DNA of 64,000 bases. Origin: Brevibacillus invocatus (GTDB lineage Bacteria; Bacillota; Bacilli; Brevibacillales; Brevibacillaceae). Below are positions 36,868 through 46,132 of the stretch, one piece after another; the stretch's first letter is position 1; each line of letters opens with the position of its first letter. The translations under genes and the position numbers were made by a program. The stretch is from the NCBI RefSeq assembly GCF_003710915.1, contig NZ_RHHR01000015.1, positions 1 through 64,000 on the forward strand, written 5' to 3'. Under the pieces are notes generated by a model. The model saw only the letters and a program-made list of their open reading frames with translations. It did not search any database and was not told the origin of the DNA.

Positions 36868-37000
36868 TAAATCGACACCACTCAGATCTACGGGAATAAG
36901 ATAATATGTAGAGTTTCTGTATGTAAAGCCATTTATAAATTGTATAAATGAAGTTTATTTTTCTTATACTGAATGCAAGTTGAAGAAAGGATGTGAAGAG

Positions 37001-37978
37001 ATGGCACGTGCCGATTTGCTTTTGAAGCTAGTTATGGCAGGAAATAACGGGGATTCAAAGCTTTTTCATCGAACTGTAGAAGCTCTAATTGCTGAAGAAA
37101 GAAGTAAACAGCACCATGTGTTGGCAGATCGACTAGCTGAAGTCTTGCGGTCGGCAACCCCATCTAAGGAAGCACCTTCACTAATGAATGATGGCATAAG
37201 AAATTTTTTTTATGAAATAGTGCCTAATAGAAGCCTTGGTGATTTAATCATACCTGAAACGGTGCTTGAAGCTTGCATAGAACTTATTGAAGAGCAGCAT
37301 CGAAGCGAATTGCTTCATTCATACAATTTGGAGCCTAGGAATCGAATTTTATTAACAGGGCCGCCGGGGAATGGTAAAACTACGCTAGCTGAATCAATAG
37401 CAACGGCATTAATGGTTCCAATGTATACAGTTAGATACGAAGGAATAATTGGTAGTTACTTGGGTGAAACCGCTTCGAGATTGAGGAGAATGTTTGACTA
37501 TGTTCGTACTCAAAGATGTGTACTTTTTTTCGATGAGTTTGATGCAATAGGAAAAGAAAGAGGAGATCAGCATGAAACCGGTGAGATCAAACGAGTTGTG
37601 AGCTCCTTGCTTTTACAAATTGATGAATTACCTAGTCATGTTATCGTCATTACTGCAACGAATCATCCTGAGCTACTAGATAGAGCAGTATGGCGTCGAT
37701 TTCAGCTTAGGCTTTCATTATCGAAGCCGGAACGAGTTCAAATTGAAGAATGGTTCAAGAGATTCCAAAAGAAGGTTGGACTTCCATTAGGATATGCTCC
37801 AAAAACATTAAGTGAAAAACTAATTGGCCTAAGTTTTGCTGAAATTGAGGAATTTGGTTTGGACATACAAAGACGCTACGTTTTAAATATGCCTGCTTCC
37901 GATTTGAAGACAATCATCCGAGACCGACTGAAACAATGGGAGGCAAAATATAAATTAAAGTCGGATGAATCGGAGTGA
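37001..37978 (+). CDS. ietA: AAA ATPase, IetA-like anti-phage component
   Basis: 325 residues. Walker A GPPGNGKTT from residue 120, Walker B VLFFDEFDAIG (Asp178, Glu179), sensor 1 ITATNHPELLDRAVWRRF with arginine finger; an N-terminal helical part of about 80 residues. The fold is of the FtsH/spastin-like AAA group. It is followed by a subtilase gene seven bases downstream, the pairing of the IetAS defence system reported by Gao and colleagues (2020). ATG 37001 is preferred to an upstream in-frame TTG. How ATPase and protease act on phage is not known. Confidence 0.82.
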   Translation: MARADLLLKLVMAGNNGDSKLFHRTVEALIAEERSKQHHVLADRLAEVLRSATPSKEAPSLMNDGIRNFFYEIVPNRSLGDLIIPETVLEACIELIEEQHRSELLHSYNLEPRNRILLTGPPGNGKTTLAESIATALMVPMYTVRYEGIIGSYLGETASRLRRMFDYVRTQRCVLFFDEFDAIGKERGDQHETGEIKRVVSSLLLQIDELPSHVIVITATNHPELLDRAVWRRFQLRLSLSKPERVQIEEWFKRFQKKVGLPLGYAPKTLSEKLIGLSFAEIEEFGLDIQRRYVLNMPASDLKTIIRDRLKQWEAKYKLKSDESE

Positions 37979-37985
37979 TAAATAG

Positions 37986-40559
37986 ATGGCCGAAAGACCG
38001 TTATTAATTTTTCCACGTGCAAGTAATGCTGAAAAGGATACCCGCAATAGCAAGTTCATACCTAATAAACCAATTGTACCAAGCATTCAAAGACAAACTG
38101 AGCGATTAGATCCCCAGTTTCTTAGAGTTGAGCAAGCGTTTGAGAAGCAACGGGCATCATTTCAAAGCAACTTAACAGGTGCATTACCAGAGCAAGCTTT
38201 GGTATTTGAAACAGTTAGTACATTAGATGATTTTATTAATGCAGTAAAGAAAATCGAAGGTCTTGACTGGCTAACCGAGTGGGAAACTGACATTGCTCCT
38301 GATGATGATTTTTTTCTTCAAGAAGATGGAGTTGTCTCTGATAAAATTATTGGTGGACGATTGTTTTTAATTATGTCAGACCAACGAGCTATGAAGGAAC
38401 TCAGGTCTTTGTGGCAACTGTACCAGAACCAAGAAACATTCCCTCATGGCAAAACAAAGTGGAGGGACTTATTCAAGCATTTAAAAGATGTAAGACCGTG
38501 GAGAATCAGTGATCGTTTTCATGAAACAGGGTTTATTGAAGATTGGAAGGAACGTGTTGCCGCGGCTCAAGAAACGATAAAGTTCGAGATTGAACTTTGG
38601 TATAGATCGAATGATGAAAAAAGACGAGCGTCTTCCCAAAACATCCGAAAGCTTATTGAACAGGTGCAAGGACGAGTAATTCAGGAAACGATAATACCTG
38701 AAATTTCATACCATGCTATACTAGCCGAGACTCCGATTCAATTATTTAATGATATTAACGAGAACACAGATATTCAGTTTATCCGATCCGACTCTGTAAT
38801 GTTTTTTCGGCCAGTTGGACAAGCGTTAACGATTATACCTGAATCCGAAGTTTTCGAAGAGAAGATAGGAAAAAAAGCTGAAGTAGAAAATCCTAAACCG
38901 ATTATCGCTTTACTTGATGGATTGCCTTTAGAAAATCATGAATTGCTAAGAGGCAGGCTAATTGTTGATGATCCTGATAATTATGCTTCTCAATACCGTC
39001 CTCATGAGCGTGTACACGGTACAGCAATGTCCTCATTAATTATTCATGGTGAATTAGATCAACAAAACGAGCCATTATCACGCCCACTTTATGTGCGTCC
39101 CATCTTAGTTGCTGATTATAGAGATTGGCGGGATACAAGGGTGGAGTGCGTTCCCGTAGAACAACTACCAATAGATCTAGTGCATCGGGCTGTTAGAAGG
39201 TTGTTTGAAGATGTTGATGGTCAAGGGGCTGTAGCTCCCACAGTCAGAATTATCAATTTATCAATTGGGGACGGGGCGAGACCCTTTGATTATGCGGTTA
39301 GTCCATGGGCAAAATTATTAGATTGGTTGTCTTACAAGTATAGAGTATTGTTTATCGTAAGTGCTGGCAACTTCACTGAAGGTATAGATATTGACGTAGC
39401 AAAAGAACAGTTAAACAGTCTGACGCCTATACAACTATCAGAGAAGGTTGTCAAATCAGTCTATAGCAATGCTCATCATCGAAGAATCTTAACTCCTTCA
39501 GAGGCAATTAATGGTGTGACAGTCGGAGCTTTGCACGATGATACCTCTATAATTACCCAGATGGGTAATCGGCGGGATATTTTAAATATTAGACCTATGC
39601 TGAGTCCAGCAAGTAGGATTGGATTAGGGTTCCGACGTTCCATTAAACCGGATATTGTAATGAATGGAGGTAGACAGCTATACGTTGAAGATATTACTGG
39701 AAGAAATCACTTTTCAGTAAACTTATCAACACTTGCACCTGGACAAAAAGTTGCTCATCCCGGTAATCAAGGGGAGCTATCCGCAATAGTTCATATGCGT
39801 GGTACTAGCAATGCAACTGCACTTACCACTCGAACAACAGCTCACATATTTGACATGCTTGATTATCTCAGGAGTTCCCAATCAGGTGGAGAGACAATTA
39901 CTGATGACTTGATTGCAGTCTTAATTAAAGCTTTGCTAGTGCATGGAGCGAGTTGGGGAGATATGTATCAAACACTTGAAAAATTCCTTGGCTCAGAAAG
40001 AAGTAGAATGAAAGATAGAGTTATTCCAAGGCTAATAGGCTATGGTTCAATTGACTCTAGCAGAGTATTTGAATGTAATGCTCAGAGAGTGACTTTATTC
40101 GGTTGCAATCAATTATTAAAAGATGGAGCACATATTTACTCAGTACCTTTGCCTCCGTCTTTAAGTAGTAAAAAAATATGGAGAAAATTAACGATCACCT
40201 TAGCGTGGTTTTCTCCAATTAATTCAAACAGCCAAAAGTATCGACAAGGTCACCTTTGGTTTGATCCTCCTCGAAATGAATTAAGTGTAAATAGATCTGA
40301 AGCTGATGCTAAATCTGTTACTAGGGGAACTGTTCAACATGAGATTTTGACAGGTGATCAAGCAACACCGTTTATAGATGGTGATGTATTGGAGATAAAG
40401 GTCAACTGTAGACAAGATGCAGGTGGTTTGAATGCGGCAGTTCCCTACGGGTTAGCTGTTTCATTGGAAGTGGCTGAGGGAGTCGATGTTCAAGTGTATG
40501 ATGAGGTACGCAGTAGAATTCGACCAGCAGTACAAATTCAACCTAATTCAGAACAGTGA
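37986..40559 (+). CDS. ietS: Subtilisin-like serine protease, IetS-like anti-phage component
   Basis: 857 residues, S8 family. Catalytic triad: Asp311 in PIIALLDGLPLENHE, His344 in ERVHGTAMSS, Ser608 in MRGTSNATALTT. About 300 residues precede the protease domain and about 220 follow it (a beta-rich tail containing KLTITLAWFSPI). No signal peptide, so it acts inside the cell, unlike exported subtilases. The DGLP and HGTAMSS forms are those of cytosolic subtilases from defence loci. Translated with the AAA ATPase upstream. Confidence 0.82.
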   Translation: MAERPLLIFPRASNAEKDTRNSKFIPNKPIVPSIQRQTERLDPQFLRVEQAFEKQRASFQSNLTGALPEQALVFETVSTLDDFINAVKKIEGLDWLTEWETDIAPDDDFFLQEDGVVSDKIIGGRLFLIMSDQRAMKELRSLWQLYQNQETFPHGKTKWRDLFKHLKDVRPWRISDRFHETGFIEDWKERVAAAQETIKFEIELWYRSNDEKRRASSQNIRKLIEQVQGRVIQETIIPEISYHAILAETPIQLFNDINENTDIQFIRSDSVMFFRPVGQALTIIPESEVFEEKIGKKAEVENPKPIIALLDGLPLENHELLRGRLIVDDPDNYASQYRPHERVHGTAMSSLIIHGELDQQNEPLSRPLYVRPILVADYRDWRDTRVECVPVEQLPIDLVHRAVRRLFEDVDGQGAVAPTVRIINLSIGDGARPFDYAVSPWAKLLDWLSYKYRVLFIVSAGNFTEGIDIDVAKEQLNSLTPIQLSEKVVKSVYSNAHHRRILTPSEAINGVTVGALHDDTSIITQMGNRRDILNIRPMLSPASRIGLGFRRSIKPDIVMNGGRQLYVEDITGRNHFSVNLSTLAPGQKVAHPGNQGELSAIVHMRGTSNATALTTRTTAHIFDMLDYLRSSQSGGETITDDLIAVLIKALLVHGASWGDMYQTLEKFLGSERSRMKDRVIPRLIGYGSIDSSRVFECNAQRVTLFGCNQLLKDGAHIYSVPLPPSLSSKKIWRKLTITLAWFSPINSNSQKYRQGHLWFDPPRNELSVNRSEADAKSVTRGTVQHEILTGDQATPFIDGDVLEIKVNCRQDAGGLNAAVPYGLAVSLEVAEGVDVQVYDEVRSRIRPAVQIQPNSEQ

Positions 40560-40561
40560 TG

Positions 40562-40605
40562 TAAAAGACGAGAGGGATTTTCACCCCTATCTCTTTTAAT
40601 TTTTG
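40562..40605 (+). terminator. Terminator after the IetAS pair
   Basis: AAAAGA..GAGAGGG pairs with CCC..TCTCTTTT across a short loop, then TTTTTG; stem is imperfect. Confidence 0.5.
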
Positions 40606-40734
40606 TTTACCCTATCAACCGGTACGGTGAACCGTATCATAAGTAAAGGATAAATAAAAATACGACGGGTTCGAAAGTACCAATGCTTCTCTCGGTGTGA
40701 ATTCGATATTGCCCATGTGATCTGGCGCCTTGAT

Positions 40735-40791
40735 GAAAAAACCAGAAGGACAAGGCATCGTTCAGCGATACCATGTCTTTCCGGTTTTTTT
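40735..40791. terminator. Bidirectional terminator after the DUF92 gene
   Basis: A 20-base arm at 40741-40760 pairs with 40766-40785 (18 of 20), flanked by A run on the left and T run on the right. It serves the minus-strand DUF92 gene and could also stop transcription leaving the island. Confidence 0.85.
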
Positions 40792-40794
40792 CAA

Positions 40795-41628
40795 TCAGGC
40801 AATGCCAAATGCCAATGCCAGCAAGACCGCCGAAGCACCACCAGCAAGCGAGCCGGCGACATTGACGGCATCGTTGTTCCAGCCGAAGCGGCCACGGACC
40901 CGCACGGCTGGCTTACCGCAGTGACGAGCCTGCTCGATTTCGCGACCACAAGCGTCACAACGGTACATTTGCTGCCATGTCGCACCGATCCAAGAATCAG
41001 TCAGCGATCCGATGAGGCCAGCCAGACCGGCTATTCCGATCCAGGCCGCTGGTCTAAGCATCTCCGCGAACGCATCTGGCGCAGCTTGACCGGGCATCGC
41101 AAGCAGCGACCATGCTACAGTGCCGATAAATAGGCCACCTGCTAGCGAAGCGCCCATGCCGAGGCCAGAGATACCACCGGACGTGCCAGGTGAAACGCGC
41201 CGACCTGTCTTGATCGATCTCGGGGGAGTCCGGCTCAAGCCGCCGATTTCCGTAGCCCAGGTATCAGCAGTAACCGCCGCCATGACACCAAGGAAGGCGT
41301 ACCACCAAATCGGATGCGGATAAGCCCAATTTGCTACACACAACAGCAGCCCCAGTCCACCGTTCGCGAGCACTTGGCCGGCATCACGGGTCCCGGTTTT
41401 CTCATAACTACTCTCGGCCTCTTTCTTTGCATGCTTTTTCCACTTGGACCAGAAGTTCGACGAAACAAAAAAAGCAATGAGGGAGCCGAACCAGATCACA
41501 CTTCCGAGCGCGTACATCATCGTGCCCAGTATCACTGCAGCCAGAAAGCCGGAACCGGAAAGCGACCTTTTTGAATAAGCCGCCCCCGCAATTCCAGCGC
41601 TGCAGGCAAGACCTATTAACCATACCAC
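40795..41628 (-). CDS. DUF92 family integral membrane protein
   Basis: 277 residues with six or more hydrophobic segments. DUF92/TMEM19 hallmarks are SGFLAAVILGTMMYALG, LANGGLGLLL, VTADTWATEIGGLSRTPPRSIKTGRRVSPGTSGGIS and GLIGSLTDSWIGATWQ, with a late WNNDAVNVAGSLAG. Plant relatives (VTE6) phosphorylate phytyl phosphate; bacterial function is unknown. A CDACGREIEQARHCGKP Cys-rich patch could bind zinc. GTG start behind GGGGGCGG. High GC, unlike the island next to it. Confidence 0.88.
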   Translation of the reverse strand: MVWLIGLACSAGIAGAAYSKRSLSGSGFLAAVILGTMMYALGSVIWFGSLIAFFVSSNFWSKWKKHAKKEAESSYEKTGTRDAGQVLANGGLGLLLCVANWAYPHPIWWYAFLGVMAAVTADTWATEIGGLSRTPPRSIKTGRRVSPGTSGGISGLGMGASLAGGLFIGTVAWSLLAMPGQAAPDAFAEMLRPAAWIGIAGLAGLIGSLTDSWIGATWQQMYRCDACGREIEQARHCGKPAVRVRGRFGWNNDAVNVAGSLAGGASAVLLALAFGIA

Positions 41629-41782
41629 CGTTTTCCGCCCCCTTTGCTATTGAACTATTATACCTTAATACAGCAGGCTTACGAGAAGTATAAAGAGTCT
41701 AGTAGGACATCAGATGTCTCGACTTCCAAATAATGGACGTGGTATGATTTGAGAATACTATCTTCACATTAGGTGGTATGTA

Positions 41783-42217
41783 ATGGGAACAGGTAATCCG
41801 GCAACGATAACCGTAGAGACGATTGTTCATTCTCCCGTCGAAAGCGTGTGGAAATTTTGGACGGAACCGAAACATATCATGCAATGGAATAACGCTTCCG
41901 ATGACTGGCACACGCCTTACGCCGAGAATGATCTGAAGGTCGGTGGCAAATTCGTATCGAGAATGGAAGCCAAAGACGGCAGCTTCGGATTTGATTTTGG
42001 CGGAGTATACGATGAGGTGAGCATGTACGAGACTATCTCCTATACGATGGGAGATGGTCGAAAAGTAAAGATCTCTTTTATTCGCCAAGGCAACGACACG
42101 CAAATCATTGAGTCGTTCGATGCCGAAGAGACCAATGCCATTGAGATGCAGCAAGCCGGATGGCAGTCGATTTTAGACAATTTCAAGAAATATGCGGAAA
42201 ACGCTAAAGAAGAATAG
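41783..42217 (+). CDS. SRPBCC (AHSA1-like) ligand-binding protein
   Basis: 144 residues of a START-like fold. ETIVHSPVESVWKFWTEPKHIMQWNNASDDWHTPYAENDLKVGGKFVSRMEAKDG is the standard N-terminal AHSA1 pattern, and the C-terminal long helix is GWQSILDNFKKYAEN. It resembles small proteins of unknown ligand common in Bacilli. Stands alone with its own terminator. Confidence 0.9.
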   Translation: MGTGNPATITVETIVHSPVESVWKFWTEPKHIMQWNNASDDWHTPYAENDLKVGGKFVSRMEAKDGSFGFDFGGVYDEVSMYETISYTMGDGRKVKISFIRQGNDTQIIESFDAEETNAIEMQQAGWQSILDNFKKYAENAKEE

Positions 42218-42240
42218 GAAACTCTCGCAGTCCTAGAAGA

Positions 42241-42267
42241 GCATGCCAACATCGGCATGCGTTTTTT
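42241..42267 (+). terminator. Terminator after the SRPBCC gene
   Basis: GCATGCC (42241-42247) pairs with GGCATGC (42254-42260), then GTTTTTT. Confidence 0.88.
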
Positions 42268-42347
42268 GCTATTGCTGCGTCTAGGCTGACCTGATTGTTT
42301 TTTGCATTTTGGCTGTTTTGCTGTTTTATAGATGAATAGTAAAAGTG

Positions 42348-42390
42348 AGAACCCCTGGCACACCAAAAAGATGGTGAAGACAGGGGTTCT
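42348..42390. terminator. Hairpin, probable terminator of the thioredoxin gene
   Basis: AGAACCCCTG (42348-42357) pairs exactly with CAGGGGTTCT (42381-42390), inner CACC/GGTG. T-rich tails on both strands (ATTTTT on plus, CTTTT on minus). Confidence 0.6.
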
Positions 42391-42429
42391 TATCATTTTT
42401 CCCAGTTTTGCTATGTAATCGATCATGGT

Positions 42430-42750
42430 TCACCCGAACCTGCGAACAGATGCCAATGCATCCTCCAGCTCGCCGAACACGACGATTCGCGACTGGCGAT
42501 GCACCTCTTTTCCCTCGAAGAACAACAGTATGGTGGGTGCGGCAAATACGAGGAATTCCCCGCTGATTTCTGGTGTTTTTTCGATTGAGACGATTCTACC
42601 CTCTACTTCAGGATAGGCCTCAAGCAGCTTGATTGTCTTTTCCAGCGTGGCGTCACAGACTCCGCAATTCGCCATTTTTATAAAGAGTAGACTGATCGGA
42701 TGGGCTTCCAGATGTGCCTTTACCTCAGACAAATGAGTGAGTAGATTCAT
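42430..42750 (-). CDS. Thioredoxin-family protein
   Basis: 106 residues with the redox motif CGVC in FIKMANCGVCDATLEKTIKLL and the cis-Pro in FAAPTILLFFEGKEV. Small cytosolic thioredoxin-like proteins of this type are widespread in Bacilli, role unknown. GGGGGTT ribosome site. Downstream of, and probably cotranscribed with, the membrane protein gene on the same strand. Confidence 0.88.
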   Translation of the reverse strand: MNLLTHLSEVKAHLEAHPISLLFIKMANCGVCDATLEKTIKLLEAYPEVEGRIVSIEKTPEISGEFLVFAAPTILLFFEGKEVHRQSRIVVFGELEDALASVRRFG

Positions 42751-42775
42751 TTCGTGTTAACCCCCGGTTGCTAGA

Positions 42776-43264
42776 TCACTTCATGCTGTAGTTGTCTTTT
42801 TTCTTGCGGAACAACAGAAAACCTCCGCAAGCGATGAGAACGATCCCCAGAATTCCGCCTAATTGAGACGATAGCAGGTTGGCGGCCAAAAAGATACTGG
42901 CGACGACGGTCAATATCGAGATGGGGATCAGAAGGGCATGATTGCGGCCACCGAAAATGTACAATTCCAGAAGACCAAAGGCTGGACCAATAAGAAAGAA
43001 TGGCCATGTACCGCTCATGTCGCCATCGAACAAGAGCTGGCTAAAGAAAAACAGCGGAGCATAGACCAGCAGGATACCTCCCGGAACCAGCAGTCCCGCC
43101 CGTTTGGGGTGTGGATTCATGAAAAAGAAGATGTGAAATCCAATCGCTGGAATCAAAAGAAATGCTGGCCACAGAACACCCATATTCATTTCGATTCCAC
43201 TATAGGTAGCCAGAACAAAGATTACGCCTAAACCAATTAAAACATATCCGAAAAACTCCTTCAT
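42776..43264 (-). CDS. Hypothetical membrane protein
   Basis: 162 residues, about six hydrophobic segments (VLIGLGVIFVLATYSG, VLWPAFLLIPAIGFHIFFF, GILLVYAPLFFFSQLL, WPFFLIGPAFGLLELYIFG, ALLIPISILTVVASIFLAANLL, GGILGIVLIACGGFLLF) and a basic tail FRKKKDNYSMK. It looks like the small membrane proteins related to the LiaF/DUF5668 transmembrane domain; this assignment is weak. Ribosome site CGAAGGG. The 270 bases between it and the prepilin peptidase gene are AT-rich and hold no gene I can support. Confidence 0.75.
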   Translation of the reverse strand: MKEFFGYVLIGLGVIFVLATYSGIEMNMGVLWPAFLLIPAIGFHIFFFMNPHPKRAGLLVPGGILLVYAPLFFFSQLLFDGDMSGTWPFFLIGPAFGLLELYIFGGRNHALLIPISILTVVASIFLAANLLSSQLGGILGIVLIACGGFLLFRKKKDNYSMK

Positions 43265-43535
43265 CCCTTCGAGCCCCTTTAGATTATTTTTCCAGCCTGC
43301 ACTTTTATCAGTCTAACATACCCCTTCTAGGAGGTGATCCGTCTTCGGACTGAAATGACATAAAATAGACGGCTGCACCTGAGGCAATAAACCCAGCTGG
43401 TCCACATAACGATCAGTGAAAAGTCCCCTTTCTGCAAAAAAATAAAGAAAAATTTTGGGGGATTTGCAACAAATTATGCCAAATGTCCGTCTGTGGGTTT
43501 GACAACATATTCCAAAGGAAGGAAGGGGGATGTGA

Positions 43536-43991
43536 TTGCTACCCGCATACATCTTCATTCCTATGATGATCATCATGGTCATCGCCGTTTACACCGATTT
43601 GCGTAGCAGGATGATTTACGACTGGCTAACGCTTCCTGGAATGGTTTACTTTTTGCTCTGCCATGCGTTTGCCCAGCCGGATCGATGGCTATCGTATGTG
43701 CTCGGGGTGGTCGTATTGGGCGGGATTACTTTGATGATGGCAGTGATCAGCAAAGGACAGCTGGGCGGTGGAGATATCAAGCTGTTTGCGGTGGTGGGTG
43801 CAGCGCTGGGATGGCAGGCAGGCTTGATGGTCATGGTACTTGCTTACCTCATAGCAGGAATAGGGGTTATTCCGGTCTGGATTGCATCGAAAGTCTTGAA
43901 AAAGCAGGGGATTGGGCGGGAAATTCCGTTAGCTCCATATATTGCAGGAGGAACAGCACTCCTGATAATGCTGGCGTTTTACATCGAGTGA
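43536..43991 (+). CDS. tadV: Prepilin peptidase of the Tad/Flp pilus (TadV/CpaA)
   Basis: 151 residues, A24B aspartic peptidase without the N-terminal methylase domain. Catalytic Asp in YTDLRSRMIYDWLTLPGM and in the GGGDIKLFAVVGAALG motif. Six membrane segments. Cleaves and thereby matures Flp-type prepilins. TTG 43536 lies behind GGAAGGGGG. First gene of the Tad cluster. Confidence 0.9.
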   Translation: MLPAYIFIPMMIIMVIAVYTDLRSRMIYDWLTLPGMVYFLLCHAFAQPDRWLSYVLGVVVLGGITLMMAVISKGQLGGGDIKLFAVVGAALGWQAGLMVMVLAYLIAGIGVIPVWIASKVLKKQGIGREIPLAPYIAGGTALLIMLAFYIE

Positions 43992-44086
43992 GAAATAACT
44001 TTCTGGAATAAAGGGTCAATGAAGCAAGTGAACAAGACTCGTGCCCTTTGACAGCGAAGTTTTCTAAAAGGAGAGGGAATCATTGC

Positions 44087-44962
44087 ATGCTGGAATCCAA
44101 GCGTAGAGCCATTATATTCTTGGCGCTGTCCATTTTGCTGGCGGCGGGAGCAGGCTTTTTATTTTTGAAAAAAATCAAGGACTTGAATGCTCAACTGGGG
44201 GAAATGGTAGAGATTTACGTGGCAACTACCGACATTGCGTCGCGGTCCCTGATCCAACCAGACCAGATCACAACGAGAGAAATTCCGAAAAAGTATGCAG
44301 ATGATTCGTACATAACGGACAAAGCAGTCCTGAAGAACCAAGTGACGGTTGTCCCATTGTCAAAAGGCAACATCATTACAAAGAACATCATCAAGCCAGC
44401 GACTACGGTACGTGATCAAAATAGTCGTCTCGTCACCGTCTACGCTTCGGGAAAAGTCGTCTTTGACCAGCAGCTGGATGCATTGGATCGGGTTGATATT
44501 ATCGTCTCTCGAGATATCAATGGAAAGCCGGCTACTGAGGTCTTCATGAAGGACGTTCCCGTCGCAATGGTCGCCAAATCCGAAGATCAATTTCGCGGTG
44601 TCGCATTGGAGATGCCGTTCGAGCAGGTTCCGGTCTTTATTCATCAGCAGCACTATGCCGATGTCATGCGGATCTTGAAAGCCAATGTAGGCAAAGGAGA
44701 GCTGGGGATTCCAGAGCCATTCTCCGAGCAGCCAGCAGAGCCTGGAGCTCCAGGTGCGACTCCCGCGGAAGGACAGCCTGGCAATCAGTCGCCTGCAGCA
44801 CCTTCAGCTCCGCCAGCAAATGCAGCTACACCGCCGGCACAGACACCGCCGGAAGCACCTCCGGCAGCGCCTGCGGCTGGTCAGCAGCCACCATCCCAGC
44901 CGCCTGCATCGACACAACCAGCAGGGACTCCACCTACACCAGTTCCGAATTCGGGAGGCTAA
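44087..44962 (+). CDS. cpaB: CpaB/RcpC-like pilus assembly protein with SAF domain
   Basis: 291 residues. An N-terminal anchor (AIIFLALSILLAAGAGFLFL) and a SAF domain (EIYVATTDIASRSLIQPDQITTREIPKKY, VVPLSKGNIITKNII) mark CpaB. The last 80 residues are a Pro/Ala/Gln-rich tail (APSAPPANAATPPAQTPPEAPP type) likely to reach into the cell wall. ATG 44087 lies behind AAGGAGAGGG. Confidence 0.88.
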   Translation: MLESKRRAIIFLALSILLAAGAGFLFLKKIKDLNAQLGEMVEIYVATTDIASRSLIQPDQITTREIPKKYADDSYITDKAVLKNQVTVVPLSKGNIITKNIIKPATTVRDQNSRLVTVYASGKVVFDQQLDALDRVDIIVSRDINGKPATEVFMKDVPVAMVAKSEDQFRGVALEMPFEQVPVFIHQQHYADVMRILKANVGKGELGIPEPFSEQPAEPGAPGATPAEGQPGNQSPAAPSAPPANAATPPAQTPPEAPPAAPAAGQQPPSQPPASTQPAGTPPTPVPNSGG

Positions 44963-44965
44963 TGC

Positions 44966-46120
44966 ATGAACACCGCTATCAAAATACTTGTCGTCGCCGA
45001 CTATGAGTCCATTCAAAGTCTGTTGCGAGAATCTCTCACCCAGCGTAATGTCCACTTTACGACATCGCGCGAAGTGAAAAAGGAGATCGACCGGATTGCA
45101 CCCGATGTCGTGCTGCTCGTTCAACCTGAGGATGGCACAGGGGTTGAACTGGTTCAATACATCCAGGGGGAGCTGCCGGAAGGAATCATCATTTTTTTAA
45201 CGGAAAAGCAAGACTTTGCCCTGGTGCGCGATGTTGTGCGCGCGGGTGCGATCGAATACATTTTGATGCCCGACGAGCTGTCGCTGTTGACGGATCGGCT
45301 GGATAAAATCGCGGAGCTGGAGCAGCACCAACAGCGCAAGAAGGGAGCAGTTGCGACCGGAGGGGCATTCGTCAGGGGAAGGGGAAAAGTATATTCCTTT
45401 TACAGCGGCAAGGGTGGCAGCGGTCGAACACAGCTGGCGACCGGCTTTGCGCAGGCACTCAAGCTGGAGTCGACCGCCCGTGTCCTGCTGATTGACTTGA
45501 ACCTGCAATACGGCGGCGTGGAAACCTTCTTCTCTCTAGATAGTATGCGTACGCTGGCGGATCTGGTTCCGGTGATGAACGAGATGAATGAAAACCACAT
45601 TCGCAACGTGTCGCAGAGGGAGAGTCATTCCAAGCTGGAAGTGCTGGTAAGCCCGAGAGATGCGGAGACTGCCGAGAATATTTCCGAAGAGTTTATCACT
45701 CGACTCATCCGCGCGAGCCGACGCAGCTATGATTTTGTCATTCTCGATCTGCCAAATCATATGAATGAGCTGACGTATTCGGCCTTGGAGGAATCCGACA
45801 CAATCTATTACGTCATGAATCTGGATACGCCGTCTGTACAGACCTATCGACTGGTAGAGGAGCTGTTCAGAAAGTTGCGAATCGACACCCAAGGCAGATT
45901 GGAGATCGTGGTCAACCAGGTGGGAAGAGATAACGAGCTGACCGTATCCGACTTGAAAGGATTGACACAAACACCGATCACTGCCGAAATCGTCCGCGAC
46001 CATCGCGGTGTGCAGGCCGCAGTCAATCAAGGGCTGCCCCTGCAGCGAGAAGCCAATGAGAAGAAGCTTGTTCCCGCTGCCAAAGACATCCGCAAATGGG
46101 TACTATCCAAGCTGTCATAG
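44966..46120 (+). CDS. tadZ: TadZ/CpaE-like localisation ATPase
   Basis: 384 residues. A degenerate receiver-like domain (about 1-120: AIKILVVADYESIQSLL..IIFLTEKQDFALVRDVVRAGAIEYILMPDEL) precedes a ParA/MinD-like ATPase with deviant Walker A KGGSGRT at 149-155 and LIDLNLQYGG. These proteins place the Tad machinery. GGGAGG site seven bases before ATG, three bases after cpaB. Confidence 0.9.
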   Translation: MNTAIKILVVADYESIQSLLRESLTQRNVHFTTSREVKKEIDRIAPDVVLLVQPEDGTGVELVQYIQGELPEGIIIFLTEKQDFALVRDVVRAGAIEYILMPDELSLLTDRLDKIAELEQHQQRKKGAVATGGAFVRGRGKVYSFYSGKGGSGRTQLATGFAQALKLESTARVLLIDLNLQYGGVETFFSLDSMRTLADLVPVMNEMNENHIRNVSQRESHSKLEVLVSPRDAETAENISEEFITRLIRASRRSYDFVILDLPNHMNELTYSALEESDTIYYVMNLDTPSVQTYRLVEELFRKLRIDTQGRLEIVVNQVGRDNELTVSDLKGLTQTPITAEIVRDHRGVQAAVNQGLPLQREANEKKLVPAAKDIRKWVLSKLS

Positions 46121-46132
46121 GAGGCGAAGGAC

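Larger units (their letters stand above)
31950..40620. other. AT-rich acquired island with defence genes
   Basis: Base composition drops clearly compared with both sides, most visibly from 33290 to 40600. The segment holds an IS remnant, a broken DUF3883 gene, a restriction-modification pair and an IetAS-like pair, all on the plus strand. Codon use is A/T-ending, unlike the flanking genes. Edges are approximate; no tRNA or direct repeat was found at the ends. Confidence 0.75.

Noticed and set aside
43265-43535. c-di-GMP riboswitch upstream of the pilus genes
   Set aside because: Looked for conserved GEMM segments because pili are often so controlled; none matched.
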